Part shown: positions 35,501 to 50,929 of the stretch, piece by piece
How positions within the stretch are numbered: position 1 is the first letter of the stretch
Layout of the letters: each line of letters starts with the position of its first letter
NCBI GenBank assembly: GCA_003118195.1
Contig: BEXV01000160.1
Location: 279,510-343,509 of the forward strand
DNA length: 64,000 nt
Source of the DNA: Hemicentrotus pulcherrimus
Lineage: Eukaryota > Echinodermata > Echinoidea > Camarodonta > Strongylocentrotidae
Direction: 5' to 3'
The notes under the pieces: generated by a model
The model's input: the letters and a program-made list of their open reading frames with translations, nothing else
What the model was told of the DNA's origin: nothing
The model's database searches: none
Position numbers and translations under genes: made by a program

Positions 35501-38500
35501 CCGATCTTTCCCTTCTTTAGTAATAAAATCCATTCTAGTTCGAAGAAAATTCTCTTTGGTTGGCTCATCCTGCAGTGTTCTGGTGACCGTAATATTGCTA
35601 CATTTATCATTACTGGTTGCTCCATTAGGGCAGGCATCTTTGCGGTTATAAGAAAACGAGACTGTCCTGTGATTGACCCTAAAGAACGGGGTAGCTATAG
35701 CCGCGCACGTCTGATAACATCATGTTGAAGGGTATGATATAGGCCTAGATTAAGTTATAAAGAGGGGAAAATAAGGACATGCTCATCACTTCATTTCATG
35801 GACAAATTATGAATGGACATCACAGGCACGTCATTAAGAAGTCAAATTGAATGTACATCAACATTTTCAAAATGTTTAATAAACCTGATAAGATATTTCA
35901 CTCAGTTCTTTTCTTCAATGAGCATTATAATTATACCTAAAATCGGATAAAAAATTGACGAATCATCAGTTATACCTCAAGATAATGTGGGTTTTCCTAG
36001 AAGTATATTTTGGACGCAGTAATATTTCAACCAAACAATCTCAGTCTGTGACCGCGTTGGTGTGTGATTTATTTTTGAGAGGACAATTGGGTTAATTCCA
36101 AACTTCCATCCACAGCATGGAGCCTGAGACCGCACACCTCCGTGAATATTGGTCTTGAACTGGGTCGCTCTTTGGGATGTTGTGGCGAGGTAAAGGCATC
36201 AATAAAAACATATCCTCATATGGATATCTTTAGGTATTCTATAATGATAACAATTTTGTTCAAAATCAGTTTTTTTTTCTTCCAGCGACTAATAGATGTC
36301 ACGAAGGTAGACGTCACCGTTTTAATACGGTCACGATGACGTGCTACCAAGTATTTCTACTTTACCACTCATCCAATCGTCATGACGTCAACGTTTCTAG
36401 CTTCATTGCATCAATCTATGGTAAAAAAAATACTTTAAACCAACTGAGATATAGGGAGATACATCTAATTCAGTATCGTCACTCACCTACTTGCAAGACA
36501 ATCTGTCATAACCAAATTTGGCTAAGTCGTCTTTACTGTGTTGCTTACTTCCCTTCTAACATTCGTCCATGATCCATACTCTCCCTAAACTAAGCCATGA
36601 GGTTCAAGGTAGTACATTGGCGTGATGGAAATTTTACATGATATTAATCATGTTAGTCTCCTAAAGAGAAAGATCAGTACATGGGAATACGGAATTCTTG
36701 GAGCTACGCCAATCGCCATCGCCAAAGCAGACTTGAATGCACGTGACCGTCTTGTGATGGTCACGCGCGGTTAAGGTAAAATAAGGAAACAGTTATGATG
36801 CAATTTCAATGGTTATGGTGAAAACCTCATTCAGGTATAATAGTATGTATTAATTGGAGCGTTCTAATCCTGACGGAAATCGGCTATATAAGTATTGGTG
36901 TTAATATTTTCAATTTACCTTTTCTTTTTCATATTTCCTCAATATAAAGCAGATCTTTAACAATTCATGTTCAGCGTATAACAATATGGAACGACACAAT
37001 TTGGCCGCACTATACCAACAAATTCACATTTAATCATTTACCTCAACACATAAGGAACGTTATAATCTGGGGTACATTAAAGATACAAGAAGAATCATAA
37101 GTAGATGTTTAATACAGGATGTACTTGGCTGTGGATCAAACGGGAAATATTCCATGACGAATGCTATCTACGTCATTCTAAAGAATGTAGACACTTCCTA
37201 CAGATGTTAAGCAGATAATCAGGACAATTAGAGGGGGCTATATCTATACCATCCCATCATTGACCAATAATAATATCTCCATTCAAACTGACCAGTTTTG
37301 ACGTTCCAATCACGTCAAATATCTGGACATAACGTATAGGACAAGTTAGAGTTGAAAACAGAGTTTGACGGTCACGCCTGATAAAGCTTGAAGCGCCAGT
37401 CGGTTCCCGCGCGTGACCCCTTCGCATCCAGACTAATTTGTCTCCGAGATTATAATTGACACTGTATAGAATTCTTGATACTTGAAATGTCAGTCATAGT
37501 TTGTCGCGACAAGATGGAGTCGAAGACGCTGCATCCCATTTTTTCTTCTTCAAAGATAAGATTACCACGGTCTTGGTGCATGCATGGTTCGAATATGCAC
37601 ATCATCTTTATTTGTTTTGAATATGGGTTAAGTTAATGTTTAATATCCTTCTTTCTTGAATTTATAGTTTCAAGTCTACTTAACCATGGGAATGTACGTG
37701 ATCACAAGAGCGGTTAAATGTAAATTATGTATGATCACACACAGAGCCCACTGTAAAGGAAACAAACATTGATTTAATCTCCTTTATACAATCACGATTA
37801 AAGACCTTTATCACTACAAACTATAACTTGGCCATGAAAATCCATATGAAGGTGATATTGATGATCTATAGAAGATGGTAAGCTGTTTTGGGAGAGAGCT
37901 AAGTTATAAGTTTGTTTACGTATCAATGTAGAGCATGTTATGATGAAAAAAAAATGTAGATTGACAAAATATAAGAACATCACACTGGGTTGGATCCGGA
38001 ATGCCCAAGATCAAACTGATGCAAGCATTCCACGCTAAGATATTCAACCAAACGGCTCAGGTTTCAGTTCGTACGGTATTATGTTGAAACTGTTTGACCA
38101 CCTAACTCGCACTGACGGGTGCAAGCGTAGCCCTATAGCAGAGCCCCCGCTGAACGCAGCACGCATCCGTTATCCACGTCGGCCATTCAACTCGCTCAAG
38201 CGGAAGACAGTGTCTATACCAAATAATTCAATAACAAGGGATCATTCCGATCTAATTTTTTGAATAATTGCACTTTACTAGTAGCTGTCTTGCAGAAAAA
38301 TTAACTCACCGCTATCCAACCGAATCTTCTAATGCACCGGATTAACTCTACATTTTCTCCAATCGTTGATATTGATGACCGAAGATCGCCTTTTTTATCG
38401 GTTACGCAAAGAATAAGCTCGGAGACAATATCCTGAAAACAGGTGAACATACATTTGGACATCAATACATGTAAACATCTCCTTGAACAAACGTTTGCGT

Positions 38501-40295
38501 TTTGTATGTGGGTGTGTGCATTGTTTCACTTGTTTATTTGTTTTGATTAGGATAACGTACAATGGTTTAGATAAGGATAGTGAATAATTTGCCCGAAGAA
38601 AATGACGTGTATGAAAATGATCTTCATGTTGCTTACATGTAACATAACACATTTAAACATTTACAGTATGAACTCTCACGGATGCCATGTCTAGCTTACA
38701 TGAACATGACAAGATTTAAGAAAAATAATGTATTTAGAATAAAATAAAATGACATGAGTTTGGTCAAGAGGGGTGTGGTCCCAAATAAACGGCTCCTCGC
38801 ATTCTTTGGACGATTCAGCCATGGAGATAAAAAAGAGTATCTCCATGATTCAGCTATGATTATTTTTTATGGAATCAATTGCCTTTTATGTTTAGAACAG
38901 TAGCCTTCTGCTGGTCCAGGCACAGTCAGTCTTCGAAAGTATTTATCCACTGACTACTGAATACATGTAGGTACACATCTTCTTGCTGCGATGTAATTCC
39001 TACCATAACAATGCCCTCCCCATGGTTCTAAACCACAAAACCGATCAACCACGTTGGGATTCGAGTCACCTGACTAAGGATTGGATAACTTACATACCAA
39101 CATCACATGTCAATCGAGTGGAGAGAGACCCCTAGCCCTCAAATCTCCCGAAATGACACTGGGGGGGAGGGGGTGTTTTTTAATTACATAACTTAAATAA
39201 CGAAGAATATTCTCAACGACTTCCTCTTCTTAAAATATACCGAGAGACACAAGAAGGTATAGATTAAAGTAATTTGTAAAATATTCTTTGTCTAAACTCC
39301 GTTGTCTTGTTGTGTTGTCTTTGGTTGGATTGCCCCATCTGTTTCTATTTTAAGCGAGCCATCCTGGATTATCAACCAGAACAGGAATGGGAAGGGCTGC
39401 GATGGGAACCATCAAAGCTAGATGAATATCAGAATATATCCGAAGTTTGACCCTCAAATAAAAGAAATGAAGGAAAATAGAGTTTTATGGAAATCGAAAG
39501 GCCTTTAATGCAACGAATTTTGCCAGACAGAAAAGCCTTCAAATGTGAACAAAAGTCAGTCCAAATATGGTGTAAATGACGTGATGTGGGGAATTTAGCT
39601 GAAATGTATCTTCTGATTTCATATTTCAACTGTAATGTTAAAGACGAACGAAAGAGTCTGTCAAAGAAGTTCTATTTGCAAAATCAATCGCAGTAAACAG
39701 ACCATGGGGTTACTAACAGACCGAAGTACGTTATCCTCTTGGTTACATAAAGAATAGGTAGCTAAACATAGAATACAATGGATGACAGGCCCGGAAGATG
39801 TTCCAAACATGAGTGCATCTAATCCGGAAAGATCAGTTTACCTCAAAAACAAATACAACACAAAAAAGGGTAAAATGTTCCTATTCAACGATTTCTTTTA
39901 TTCTCGATTTCGAAAATCGGATTGTGAATTGTGACGCACATACATGTCTACTTCAATACTTACAGCTTCATAAGATAAACAATCGTGAGGGTAATGCGTA
40001 TTTCGTAATGCTTCTCCAGTCATTAAAACCTATATACCATCTAGTATCATAATAGCTATGTTCACGCATCGGATATCCATGGGCAAATACTCTTAAAAGT
40101 TCCTCAGATCGTCCTCCCAATCCTGTCTCAAGATGATATTATAGGCTAAGCGGTGGAATAGTAACCTGGCCTAACACGATTATAATCATGAGCACTTGGC
40201 AAACTTGTAAGTGGCATAAGATCGGGTGTTACTACTTTCATGCGTCAGAGACCAATTTGTCACATCTCTAAGTTCAAAATTAATAAAAGACATTA

Positions 40296-40297
<2 letters not shown>

Positions 40298-40330
<33 letters not shown>

Positions 40331-40356
40331 TCCAATCTGTCTCTCTCTCTCTCTCT
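40298..40356. repeat. (CT)n microsatellite
   Basis: Two CT runs separated by TTCCAATCTG. Confidence 0.95.
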
Positions 40357-42654
40357 TCCTCCTCCTCACCCTTCCTTCTTTTCACATCTACTCTCTATAA
40401 AAGTGAGGAGCGCATCATAATAACAATCTTATCTCTTTAGTCTATGCATTGTGAAGGAGGCAATCTTACGATTTTATTTCCTTTTTTTGTGAAATAAAAA
40501 TAAAAAGAATCTTATAGACATAATGATCTTTTCTAATGCATTAGAAACTAATGTTAGCAATTCAATATCGTAGGCATATATAGACTGTCAAATCCTTGTG
40601 TTGTTTATAGCAAAAAAGGTCAAAACGACGAGGTTATATCAAGAATAATGCTTTTATAATTGCATTTCTGGTTTTTGTGTAAACCTTCACTATAACTTGC
40701 TTTCTTAAGTTTTTTATTTTCTAGTGAGTTTAGTTTCACATGCCAAATTATTCGCATCACTAATTAATGTATGATACAAATAAAACTACTCACTTATTTT
40801 GCTATATAATCCGCATGACTGTTTGGATCACAGTCTGTAATTTACGGGTTGTTTATTATTTTAATTGTTAAGCAAGTTAGCCCTTCGCATACCTCTGAAA
40901 TATATTAATCATAACATAATATGGCCTTTCATATCAAGATGAATTCTAATCTGTTTAAATACAAATAAAAGCCGGTATATTGTTCGGCTATCTTTTGTCC
41001 GAATTTGACCTGGTTGTCTGAAAGATTAAAGGTAACCGTTTGAAAGTTACCTTCATCTGTTTTGCTTCCACGTTAGTATCTGCTTCTCTAAATATCCAAG
41101 AGCAGTTTCAAAAATTCTTTAACGAAGGTATGAAACGAAACTGGTCGTATATAATATCATTTTGACATCTCATTAGCGACTTTCAATTCAGATTCGATAT
41201 CTTGATGAAGTCTTAAATCTTTGAAAGGCCACATCTTTTAAACGTGGAGTCAATCTGAGGATTTGGCAAGGCTGTTAACGGTCAGAATGTCAGAACATTT
41301 AAATCAACGAGGGTTGAAGTTTGTGTCGGCAAGATTTGTTCGAAAAGACCTTGAAATTTGTAATGGCATATCGTTTATTATATTGAAATTTGTGATGAGG
41401 GCAAGTGTATCGCAAATCCCAAATGATTTCACAAAACAACGGGCGTTCTCTCTTAGTTTCGAACACTAATAAATTATGACTATTATGTATACACGTAAGA
41501 ATCAAAATATCGTTTTGCTTTACTGTAAGTTAGCACGGTAACCCACATGCCCTTAAAGAAACAATGTGGTGTTTTCGTTATGGTTCTGTGACTTCCGTTT
41601 TCATTTTGTATGTTCAAACTTCAAGTAATGGACTTACAATGCTCTTGTTAGCTCATGGAACATCACCCACATCATTCCCCAGAAAGCGTTTGTATCAACG
41701 TCCTTTCGGTTGATATCTTTCCTTAAAATGTGGAACATTCATGACAAACATGAACATGAATGATGGATGTGGCGTCAGAGGTTTTCAAGTCTAACTGATT
41801 TGGCCTAAGTCAATATGAATATCCGCAGACTCATGAAAAATGTGCCCACACTCGTCGAACTTCTACGCCCGATCCCCCACCCCCTCACTCCCATCGAACT
41901 TTCGCATGTAATAATTCTTGTTTTGTTCAGTAGAAAATGCAAACAACGCATTTTCATTTATTTATTTATTAATTCGCGATATCTATTTCGAAGGTTTTTG
42001 AAGTGTTTCACCTATTTTCTAGTGTAATCAATCCTGAATTACAGTCAATCTGTATTGTATGACGTCCAAATCATCTTTTTTTATGGAGCAATGAACCCTG
42101 AAAACGAAACACATAATAGATGAAGAATGCATTATTTATGACTTATCCACAAAGCTCGAACAACACATTGTTATAAGTCCAATTAATATGGTACCTTGGT
42201 TTGCCAATTTGTAGCTTAGATCTATAAAATCTCCAAGGAATCATCTAAATTCCCGGATGACAGAGACCAGATCCTATCGGAGAGGCCCCATGTCATCGTA
42301 TTTCGTATCGTCCTGGGACAAATAATGATCAAATAGTTTTTATCTAGTCACTGAATTTGATATTGTTCACCAAAGTGGAGTTGACAGCTCTCTCCATCAT
42401 TGTCAGATCAAATTTGTGTTAGAGTATGATTGTTCACCACGGGAAGCAAGGCTTTTCTGTTAAGAACAATTACATGACCATGAAGAGTTAACATTATTAT
42501 TGTTTCTAGAAATCGTTTTGCCAAGGTCAAACATAAATATCAATCATATCGGAACACGTAAATCACGGCATCGAACTCACGACAGATCATTACAACAATT
42601 GAAATAAGATTTGGCAGGTCCTCCCATCCATCATGTTAAAAATAAAGACAGATG

Positions 42655-42750
42655 GAGAGAGGGGGAAAAAAAGACAGAAAGCGAGAGATATATAAAGAGA
42701 GATAGAAATATGGGGAGAGAGAGAGAGAGAAAGAGAGAGAAAGAGATAAA
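42655..42750. repeat. Purine-rich (GA)n tract
   Basis: GA-rich plus strand with a (GA)n core at about 42715-42730. Confidence 0.85.
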
Positions 42751-45700
42751 GGGGAAAAGGGATATATTTGCATAAAAAAAACTCACTGATGTCCTTTAAA
42801 ACCTTTAAAATCTGTAATAAATACATTAAAATGACAACGAAACAAGATCAAAGCCAGAATATCACATCACTTTTTTTTTAACCGATCGCCTAAATGATGC
42901 AGCAAAGATATTTGTATAATGAGAAAGGAAATTGTTTATTTTTTTTGAACAAATAAATTATGTATAACTCTGCAAAAGTGTGTATTGACTTTTAAATAAA
43001 TCAGTGTAACCATAGTAACCTATTAAATAGTAGAAAGTACGTACTGAACGTGATAATACATGCAGTATTCTAATTAAACATAGTTAATGGCATTTCATTC
43101 CGTAAAGGTAGATCTGATACTGCAATATTACATATAGAAATGACATCTCACAAATATTTCTGTCTTTGTTCGATTCGGATGTCAGTGACAAAGCACAAGT
43201 AGACTAAACACCCCCTCTTTCTAACTAATCCACGAGCAAATAAAAGAAGTAGAGTGTGGATAATCCTCGCTATACATTTACCACACTTAATAATATCCAC
43301 AATATCCCCACATTGCAATGCACAAAGAAAACTAAGCATTTCGTAGATGTATTTACGTCACTGAATTTTTGTGTAGATTGATGGATTGCTTGTCTTTCAA
43401 ACGACATACCTTGAAATTTAGAGTGAGACAATTTAATGCAAGGTGTTTTACTTATTAACTCATTTTCATTTAGAATTAATCTCTTCGAATTAAATTGAAT
43501 TAACTCATGTTTACATGAAAATTTTTATGTGATTTATAATTGAAACTTATCTACATAGTACGTTATGTTTCGTACTATTATTTGCTGTTGGCATGTTTGA
43601 TTTATTGAATCATTTTCTTGTATTAAAAAATATCAGACGGAGGGTGTATCGAACATAATTTACAATATTCACAATAAATCTACATCATTTGATAATCTAA
43701 TGTTTTAAAGGCACTTGTCAGATTTTCAATGGTTGTATTAGTGATATCAGTTTATTGGTGTTTAGAGATAATCTTGGATTTTTCACCATCTTTTAAAGGG
43801 CAAAGTGTTTAGGCCTATCTATATATATCACAAAAGAGAACGTGGAAAGCACGTTTAGCATCACAGTTTTAAAGTTAGAAACTTCATTTTCCAACCTTGA
43901 AACGATATATGATATGACAAATATTGAAACGTTGCCATTATGTTCTTAAACAATCAGACCACGACGAAAATCACAAAGTAATTAGAGCAACTGGAAGCTT
44001 TCTTTTCCCAGTATAATGTTGACTTTCCAAACATTTAAAAAACATTTTTTGTGGTTTTTAAAACAATGATGGATGCCAGAACTCATCATCGACATTTCCG
44101 GATTAATGATTGATTTCCAGGAATGAGATAAATTGTATAAAATGATGGTTGGCGAGATGGTAAACTGTAGTCATTGCCCTAGAAAAGAACATGTTTTGCC
44201 TCGATCTATCAAAACCTAGATAAGATTTTGCATCAATTAAAGAAAATAACAACAGAACGGAAATTTGCAAGAAGCAAACAAACTAGATATGATAATCACC
44301 AATTGTGACCAAATTTAAGAATTAACCATCCAAATTATCAAATTAATAACTAGATTTGTTGAATACATGTAATATACAGTGGGAACCATTAAGACATAGT
44401 TTGCTGATTGTGCAAAATCTTTCAGGTTAATTTATCTTTTATAGAGTAGTATGAAAAGAACAGATAGAAGTGAAAGAGGAACGCAAGTTAGTTGACAGTC
44501 CGCCCCCTCGTCGAATCCTTTCTGATCCCCTTCTTTCAATTCATCACGTCCTTGGTCATGAACGGTAGCAAGTCAGAAATCCAAGGGGGTTCATATCAAT
44601 CCCAACATGCCTCATCATCAAATCTCCAAACTAATTCTATAAAATCCATCACGCTTTGATTGAGGAAGTAATTCACTGATTGAGATCTAATTCCCTTTAA
44701 GACTGCGTCTCCTCTGTAACCTTCTCTGAGATTAATACCCCTTTGCCAGCTGCCGACAAGCCAGATTATTCTTCACATATTTTGGATTAGAGAATTATCA
44801 GATATTGCAATATTTTTCCCGCTTAGAAAATTGACCGTTATACAAATGCATGATCGTCGTAAACAATGACGTTTTAATCGTAGCCTGTAGTGCTGTTTCT
44901 TTTCTAATATACAAGGATAAGTAAATACTTCTTGTTGATATTTTGATAACGATCACAGTCAACATAATCTATAATGCAAATAATGAATGGGTCTCTTTTG
45001 AACACCTTACACAAAGACTCGTTGAATAAGGATTTAATATTGTAACAGAAACATGTTGAAGTTCTGTACATTAAATGTGACTGTTAGGCTGCAGGAAATA
45101 GCTTCTTAATTTAATCTCTTAATCATTTCTATTGCTACCATCAAAATATGGATAAAAGATACCGTCTCGTCAAATTATAAAATGATTTTATGTGAGGGTA
45201 TTTCTTTTTCATTTATATATTTGTGAATGGGTGTGAGAGAGGGGCTCGAGACAGATGATAGAAGTCAGAACAGAATATTGACCTGTTGATATCAAATGAT
45301 ATTGGCTTCGCATGTCAGCAGAAAATTCCCTGGTAATCATATCATGCAATGTTAAGATATAAATGAGTTAGATTGCGAGCGGGAAACGATGGAAATTTGC
45401 TACAGTATTAACTTGTCGCCACTCGTTTAATACTGTCACATAAAGATGTGTCATGTGGCGAACACGTATCACTTATCACAACATGCATGGAGAGTAAGAG
45501 GCTTTCACTTAGGCTAAAATATCAAATACATTATAGGTATCGTAGAACAAGTACGTCATCTTTCATATTTGTTTCTTCTCACTCTTGTGCCAAACATAAA
45601 CGTTTTCAAAAGCACTAGGACCTAACATCCTAAATATTTCCTGGATTATACGGTTAGTAAACAATCAAACAGGCCCGTTAAGAAATAATCTATTTTGAAC

Positions 45701-47534
45701 GTTTAGGCTTACACATTGTCTTCAATATGTAAAGAAGACTGGGGCATCCCTCGATCGATCCCCTCCCGATCCTCGTCCCGATAAATTTTTTGATAGATAG
45801 AGCGTCGTCCTTGTAGATTTGCCAAAGAAGTGACAGACCATGGACAGACTCCCCAGCTTTTCAGAGAGTTGAAATCAAGCGTGTTGCCTTCATTACCAAT
45901 AATTGTTGCTGGCCATTGTGAGTCATATATTGTAGCATCCCTTTCCTCTGAAAACCTCTTCATGCCTCAAGGTCCTCCGGGTAAGAGAGGGTGGGCAGGA
46001 GTCACCCTTTACCGCTGTAACTGACATTTTTCAATACTCATACACCTTTACATTATGCCAAGACTGATGCTGAGATGTGCACACATAACGTAGTTTAAAA
46101 CTCGTTACACTGATTGGCAGCATATTTAAAGTTACAATAAAACTTTCTAAAGTGTACTTTGTTGAAAAATTTGGCCAAAAGTTTATGAAAAACAAGATTG
46201 TGTCTTATTTTAAAGACGAACTTATGTTCTCGTCAAACAACTTTAGGGCCACATCAAATGCTAAAGATCGTGAGAGACGGCATCTCAAATTTACTCTTGG
46301 ATGGGTTTGTGTTTAAGTTCGCGTGTAAAGTGTGATTTATAAATTTACTACGATGATATTGCTTTGACTGGGTTGACCACCCACAAGACTGTCCAGGTTC
46401 CTGGCTACGTTTTTTTGTCTCCCCCAATTTGACAACTTGGACAGATCATCGAGAAAAAAAACGGCTGTTGATACTAGCATAGTAGATAAGTATCCCAGAA
46501 TAATTTAAATGAGTCCGACTGTCTGGAGACGCTGGCCAATGATGGGATTGAGAAATTGATTACTTCATAAGAAGAATCAAGAAAAGCTAAGTTATCTAAG
46601 TGTAAACAATTTTGTTATTCGCTTTGATGACAAAGTACAATAACATAATAATGAGATGTTTGTTGGAATAAACACTTTAAGTTAAATGATATTATAGTTT
46701 GTCTTGTACTGATAATACGGTAACTAATTTCAGAACGCAAATGCTATTAAAGTTCACATTTATATTTTGTTTCAAGGACGTACGATAATGATATGCCTAT
46801 ACAGATGACGGTGTGGGGGGGGGTGTATACCAATCCGTTTCCCTTCATACTTTATAAATTGTATCATTATAAATCAAGGGCAGATATTGCAGGAAAATAA
46901 TTATGACATACACAATGCAAACAATTGAATCCGTGCATTCCTTTGCAAATGCCACACTACTCAATTTGTATGGCATCCTTCAAATATTTCAAGTACTCCC
47001 CAAATTTGCCCCGTAAATTCACACATAATTAACTACCAAGGCACCCACTTCTCCAACTTCTCAAACAACGAGCAAGTACCGTCGGAATGATAAATGATTT
47101 ATAGTGAAATAAAAACACCTCCGCATGAGAAGATCTCTGATCTCAAAAGGGGCAATTATGCACATCATTAAACCAAATAGTTTGGACGTGTCCCGGGGAA
47201 TCGTCCATTATTCTTCTGCGTTTATCAAAAAGGCTCCATAAAACATCTCATTTTTGTATGTGTTATTAGGGTTTGGCAGTGAGCTGAATGAATCGCACAG
47301 TAATTCATGGCAGGTGTCATTGCCAATCCTACATGACATTGAGAGATGTTGTAGTTTAAACATACATGTCAACAATGTTAATCATGTAAGTACACTTTCT
47401 GGCGAGATTTGTCATTGGTGATTAAAGTTTGCACCCTAACAACACAATATATAAGAGTTCATTGAATATTATGTGTGGCGTAAATATTTTAGGATTATGA
47501 TATTACTCATGGTAGCAGTGATATTAATACGTCC

Positions 47535-47615
47535 ATGTAACTTCACCCAGGTGAAGAGGGCAAGTGTATATTAATGTGTTGCGAACGGTCATTGGTCCCG
47601 CCATGTCCGGTGACG
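47535..47615. mobile_element. Truncated copy of the 28.3-kb SINE-like family
   Basis: TTCACCCAGGTGAAGAGGGCAAG...ATTAATGTGTTGCGAACG aligns with TTACACCAGGGTGAAGAGTGGCAAA...ATTAATGTCTTGCCAAAGG at about 28390-28440. The tRNA-like head is missing or too diverged to see. Confidence 0.5.
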
Positions 47616-48079
47616 TATTTACTACAGACCAATGACGAGGAAGTATGAACACAATTTCTTAAATACACAGTCCGTTCAAAATCAACAAAGAGCAACGAAA
47701 AGTTTTGCCTCTAAAACATCACATTTCAGAGGTTTAAAATATCGCATTCAGGTCATTGTACGCTATTCATCGTCCATGTCTAGTATAGATAGAAATCTCG
47801 ATAGTCTTTATCTAAACAGATGAGAGGAAAAGTGTTAAGAGGATTTATATGTAAGAGGATCGTAGTGTGGTGAAAAAAATCCGGATGTTGTATCCCTTGG
47901 CTGCGTGGTCTTTTATATTAACCAGCTTATAAGCTTTGCTGATCGGTCCCTCGACGAAGCTGTGTTCGATGTCCGGAAAGTGATCTGTTTGGACTGAAAC
48001 AGCGACCTGGACACAGGTCTCATGGGTTAGCCAGAAATACAACACCTTTCTTTACAACGTACGTGTAATGATCAGCTCA

Positions 48080-48180
48080 AATTGTGAGAGGTGTGAGCTG
48101 GTCTAGCGGTCAGCTGTCCGTCTACATCTACAATTTGGCTCTGAAGGACCACGATTCGAAACAGATTCTTGTCTTTCGGA
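48080..48180 (+). mobile_element. tRNA-like SINE head
   Basis: GAGCTGGTCTAGCGGTCAG is A-box-like (48095-48113) and CCACGATTCGAAAC is B-box-like (about 48149-48162). Spacing and the lack of clear acceptor-stem pairing argue against a working tRNA. Confidence 0.45.
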
Positions 48181-50929
48181 TGGAGACATTTAGGGTTAGT
48201 CCTCAAATATGAATAATCAGATTTGATTGAAAAAACCGAATCACATACACAAACACACATCTCGAAAATAGGCCTACGTGGTGTTAATGCCGTATTGAGA
48301 ACTATCTATGTTTATTTCTTTATAAAAATGATGGTTGTTGAAATATTTTTTTTTTCAATAGCCTCATTTGTTCGAAACGTCAATCCATATCGCAGTAAAG
48401 TCTTAAACGTATTTTTTTTTTATAATCTGTATATGAACTAAGATGATATAGTGGTTACTTTCATGGACTTTAACTTCTTTAATTTTTAAAGAAGAGTTTT
48501 CATACGAAACAGAACGCGAAGAAATGCCAAGTTTCTTGAATTTGACTTTCAAAATAATGCATCAAGAATGCCCACTGCATCCCCTTTTGCCTTTCCTGCA
48601 TCTGCTAGTGACATACTTCAAGACCGATTTCCTGGGTAACCTTCTTCTAATTTTGGATTTCTGACTACAACCTTTAGCAATGTTACGCCTCGTCTGGAGG
48701 CTAGCTTGCTACGCTGGTTTGTATATGCGATGAAAACTTGTTTATTTCCCAATACTGAAAAACAGTAAATGAGAAAGAAACGTCTGTTTACTTTATGGCG
48801 TTAAAAATATCAAAGTCAAACTTTCATCTTGGTTGTACGTGGGCATGTGGCTTTTTGGCCTTTGTACTTTGAGGAGGCCGGTGAAGTTCGGAATTATCAC
48901 CTTCGAACTTGGTATTTAGGGTAACACAATCAGGAGTGATTATCGCCTTAGTCCCACATCATAATTATGTAGGATAATAACAAGTAAAACCTCATGCTCT
49001 AGTTCTTAAAGGTGGGTGGAATCAATCACGTACATTGGCAAGGACTTGGCGTCAAATATTATAGGGTAAATTGACTTTCCACCCATTCATGAACAAACCT
49101 TACGCCGCTCTTCAAAAAAAAAATTGACGTGTCTCGAACCTGTCAAACGGCAGAATAGGATCAAAGATGGGCCATCTATTCAAACTTGACTTTTAACAAC
49201 ATTGACACACTCGATGAACAAGACACGCTGTGTTCCTCACCTCGGGGAAGAAATCAAGAGAAAGGAAAAGAGATAAATGGAACAATTTTAACACGCTGAC
49301 ACTTCAAGAAAGAAAAAAACAGCAGTAGTTCAATGGGAGCAATTGGCCTGATTGGGGAGGACTGGAGGAATATTAAAGTTTTACCGACCTCTGCCTTGAC
49401 CTTGAGTTCGCTGAGAAACATTGGCCATCCTTGTCACATTGGGCGAGATATGAACGACTGCTTGTTCGTGTGAAAGAAACTTGATTCTATGCCTTTGGCT
49501 TTGCATATTAGGACAGCCAGATAGAGAGCCAGGGAAAGAGACAGAAAGGAAGAACAAGAGAGAGGGAGAGGGAGAGAGAGAGAGAGAGAGAGAGAAAAAA
49601 AAAAGAGAGAGAAGGGGCAAACTATCTTTAAAGAAAGGCTACGATGAGATATTTCAATTTTAAAGGAAATCATGCAGTAGGTCCAAACTAATTCTGGTGT
49701 ACATGGCTTAGCAGGAGAGGGATATTTCGCGCCTCCTCCCACTCTTCTTTAGATACAGGATACACCGCTGGGGCGGGGGGGGGGAGAGAAAGTTGTGACG
49801 GCGTGATAGAAGATAGAATAACATTATAGAAGGTGAGACAAGAAGAAAAATAGGACCTACATGACGTCTTGATTTTCCCAGACTGTTTGCCCAGTAATAC
49901 TACTATTGACATGCCCTTGCCCGAGAAAAACCTCCATTCTAACCATTCTATTTTCGTCACAAATCTTTTCACTCCACACATATGTAACCTCGTCTGGATG
50001 ATAACAATAACGCTAAGATTTGATTTCTTTCTCATACTGAATAATGTATTTTCACTCCATACATCATTCAATTATTGCAGATTCACAAATTGGAATACAT
50101 GCGCCATGTTTTCTCTTTTATAAAGAATATTGTCCCTTTATACGCATATCGTCACATTCTATTCAGATATTTCTCTAAAAAGGATTCATTTTGTATAAAG
50201 TAGTTTCCTAAGATTCAATGTTTTTCAAACAATTGCGCAAAGACTAGTTCAAAGGTTAAAGGAGACCATCAATCTTCAAAACATATTACCCGACGTATAT
50301 GATGCACAAAAAAAAATCTTGTTCGCTGACATCGCACACAAATTCCAACTTCTGGTGTATCCTTTGGGTTTCAAAATGTTGTAATCTGAGCTTTATATAT
50401 TTTAAAAATATAAGATATAGACATGTCTAAAACTACTAATGTATTCTTTTTTTTTATGAGAATGAAATAACTGTTTAATGGGGGTTCATGTGTAAATTGA
50501 AGCATACATATTGCTCATCCTATACTTATCTAGTAAGCTGTTCATGCATTTCACTCAGGTCATTGAAACCGACAGCACTCTACAACTATCGAAAACGAAG
50601 TTAAATTCTTTCCTTATAAAAAGTCCTACAAGTATAGCAATACAGTACCAATATTATGAACGTGTCTGGAGCAATAAATCTACAATGTTGGACTTGAGTC
50701 TGCTCTGCGCCAATTGAGTGACCAAAATCACACTTCTGACCCGGTCACCTTTAGAACGACCAGACAATGTCCTGACAGCTCTGGTAAACTCGGCTGACAC
50801 GAGGGATGCCTTTGATGGGTGCACTTGAATTGCTACTAAACAAATATCAACCAGACATGATTGTACGGTCGGAAATCGGCAAAAAAGCAGCACTATTATA
50901 TAGGAGGTGATTGTTACACTCGTATTGAA
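48181..50929. other. Non-coding stretch with GA microsatellite
   Basis: Holds a GA-rich tract at 49525-49616 and a G-run near 49775. Open frames around 49381-50123 are driven by the GA/CT tract or lack domains. The frame at 50654-50980 (minus) abuts the tandem array and has no recognised homology. Confidence 0.55.
49525..49616. repeat. (GA)n microsatellite with A-run
   Basis: GAGA repeats at about 49571-49594 run into a poly-A stretch and further GA. Confidence 0.95.

Larger units (their letters stand above)
32511..47534. other. Gene-free stretch of about 15 kb
   Basis: No supported exon, tRNA or long repeat. It holds CT/GA microsatellites at 40298-40356 and 42655-42750, a weak tRNA-like B box near 39050, and short inverted repeats such as AAAGGTAACC/GTTACCTTC at about 41028-41057. 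The opposed open frames at 45709-46024 have no recognisable domain. Confidence 0.55.

Noticed and set aside
45830..46024. Collagen-like GPPGKRGWAG within a small frame
   Set aside because: Only three or four Gly-X-Y triplets, no continuation and no convincing splice context; chance is likely.
48080..48180. Functional tRNA gene
   Set aside because: A- and B-box-like motifs are present but acceptor-stem pairing and spacing are poor; called a SINE-like head instead.
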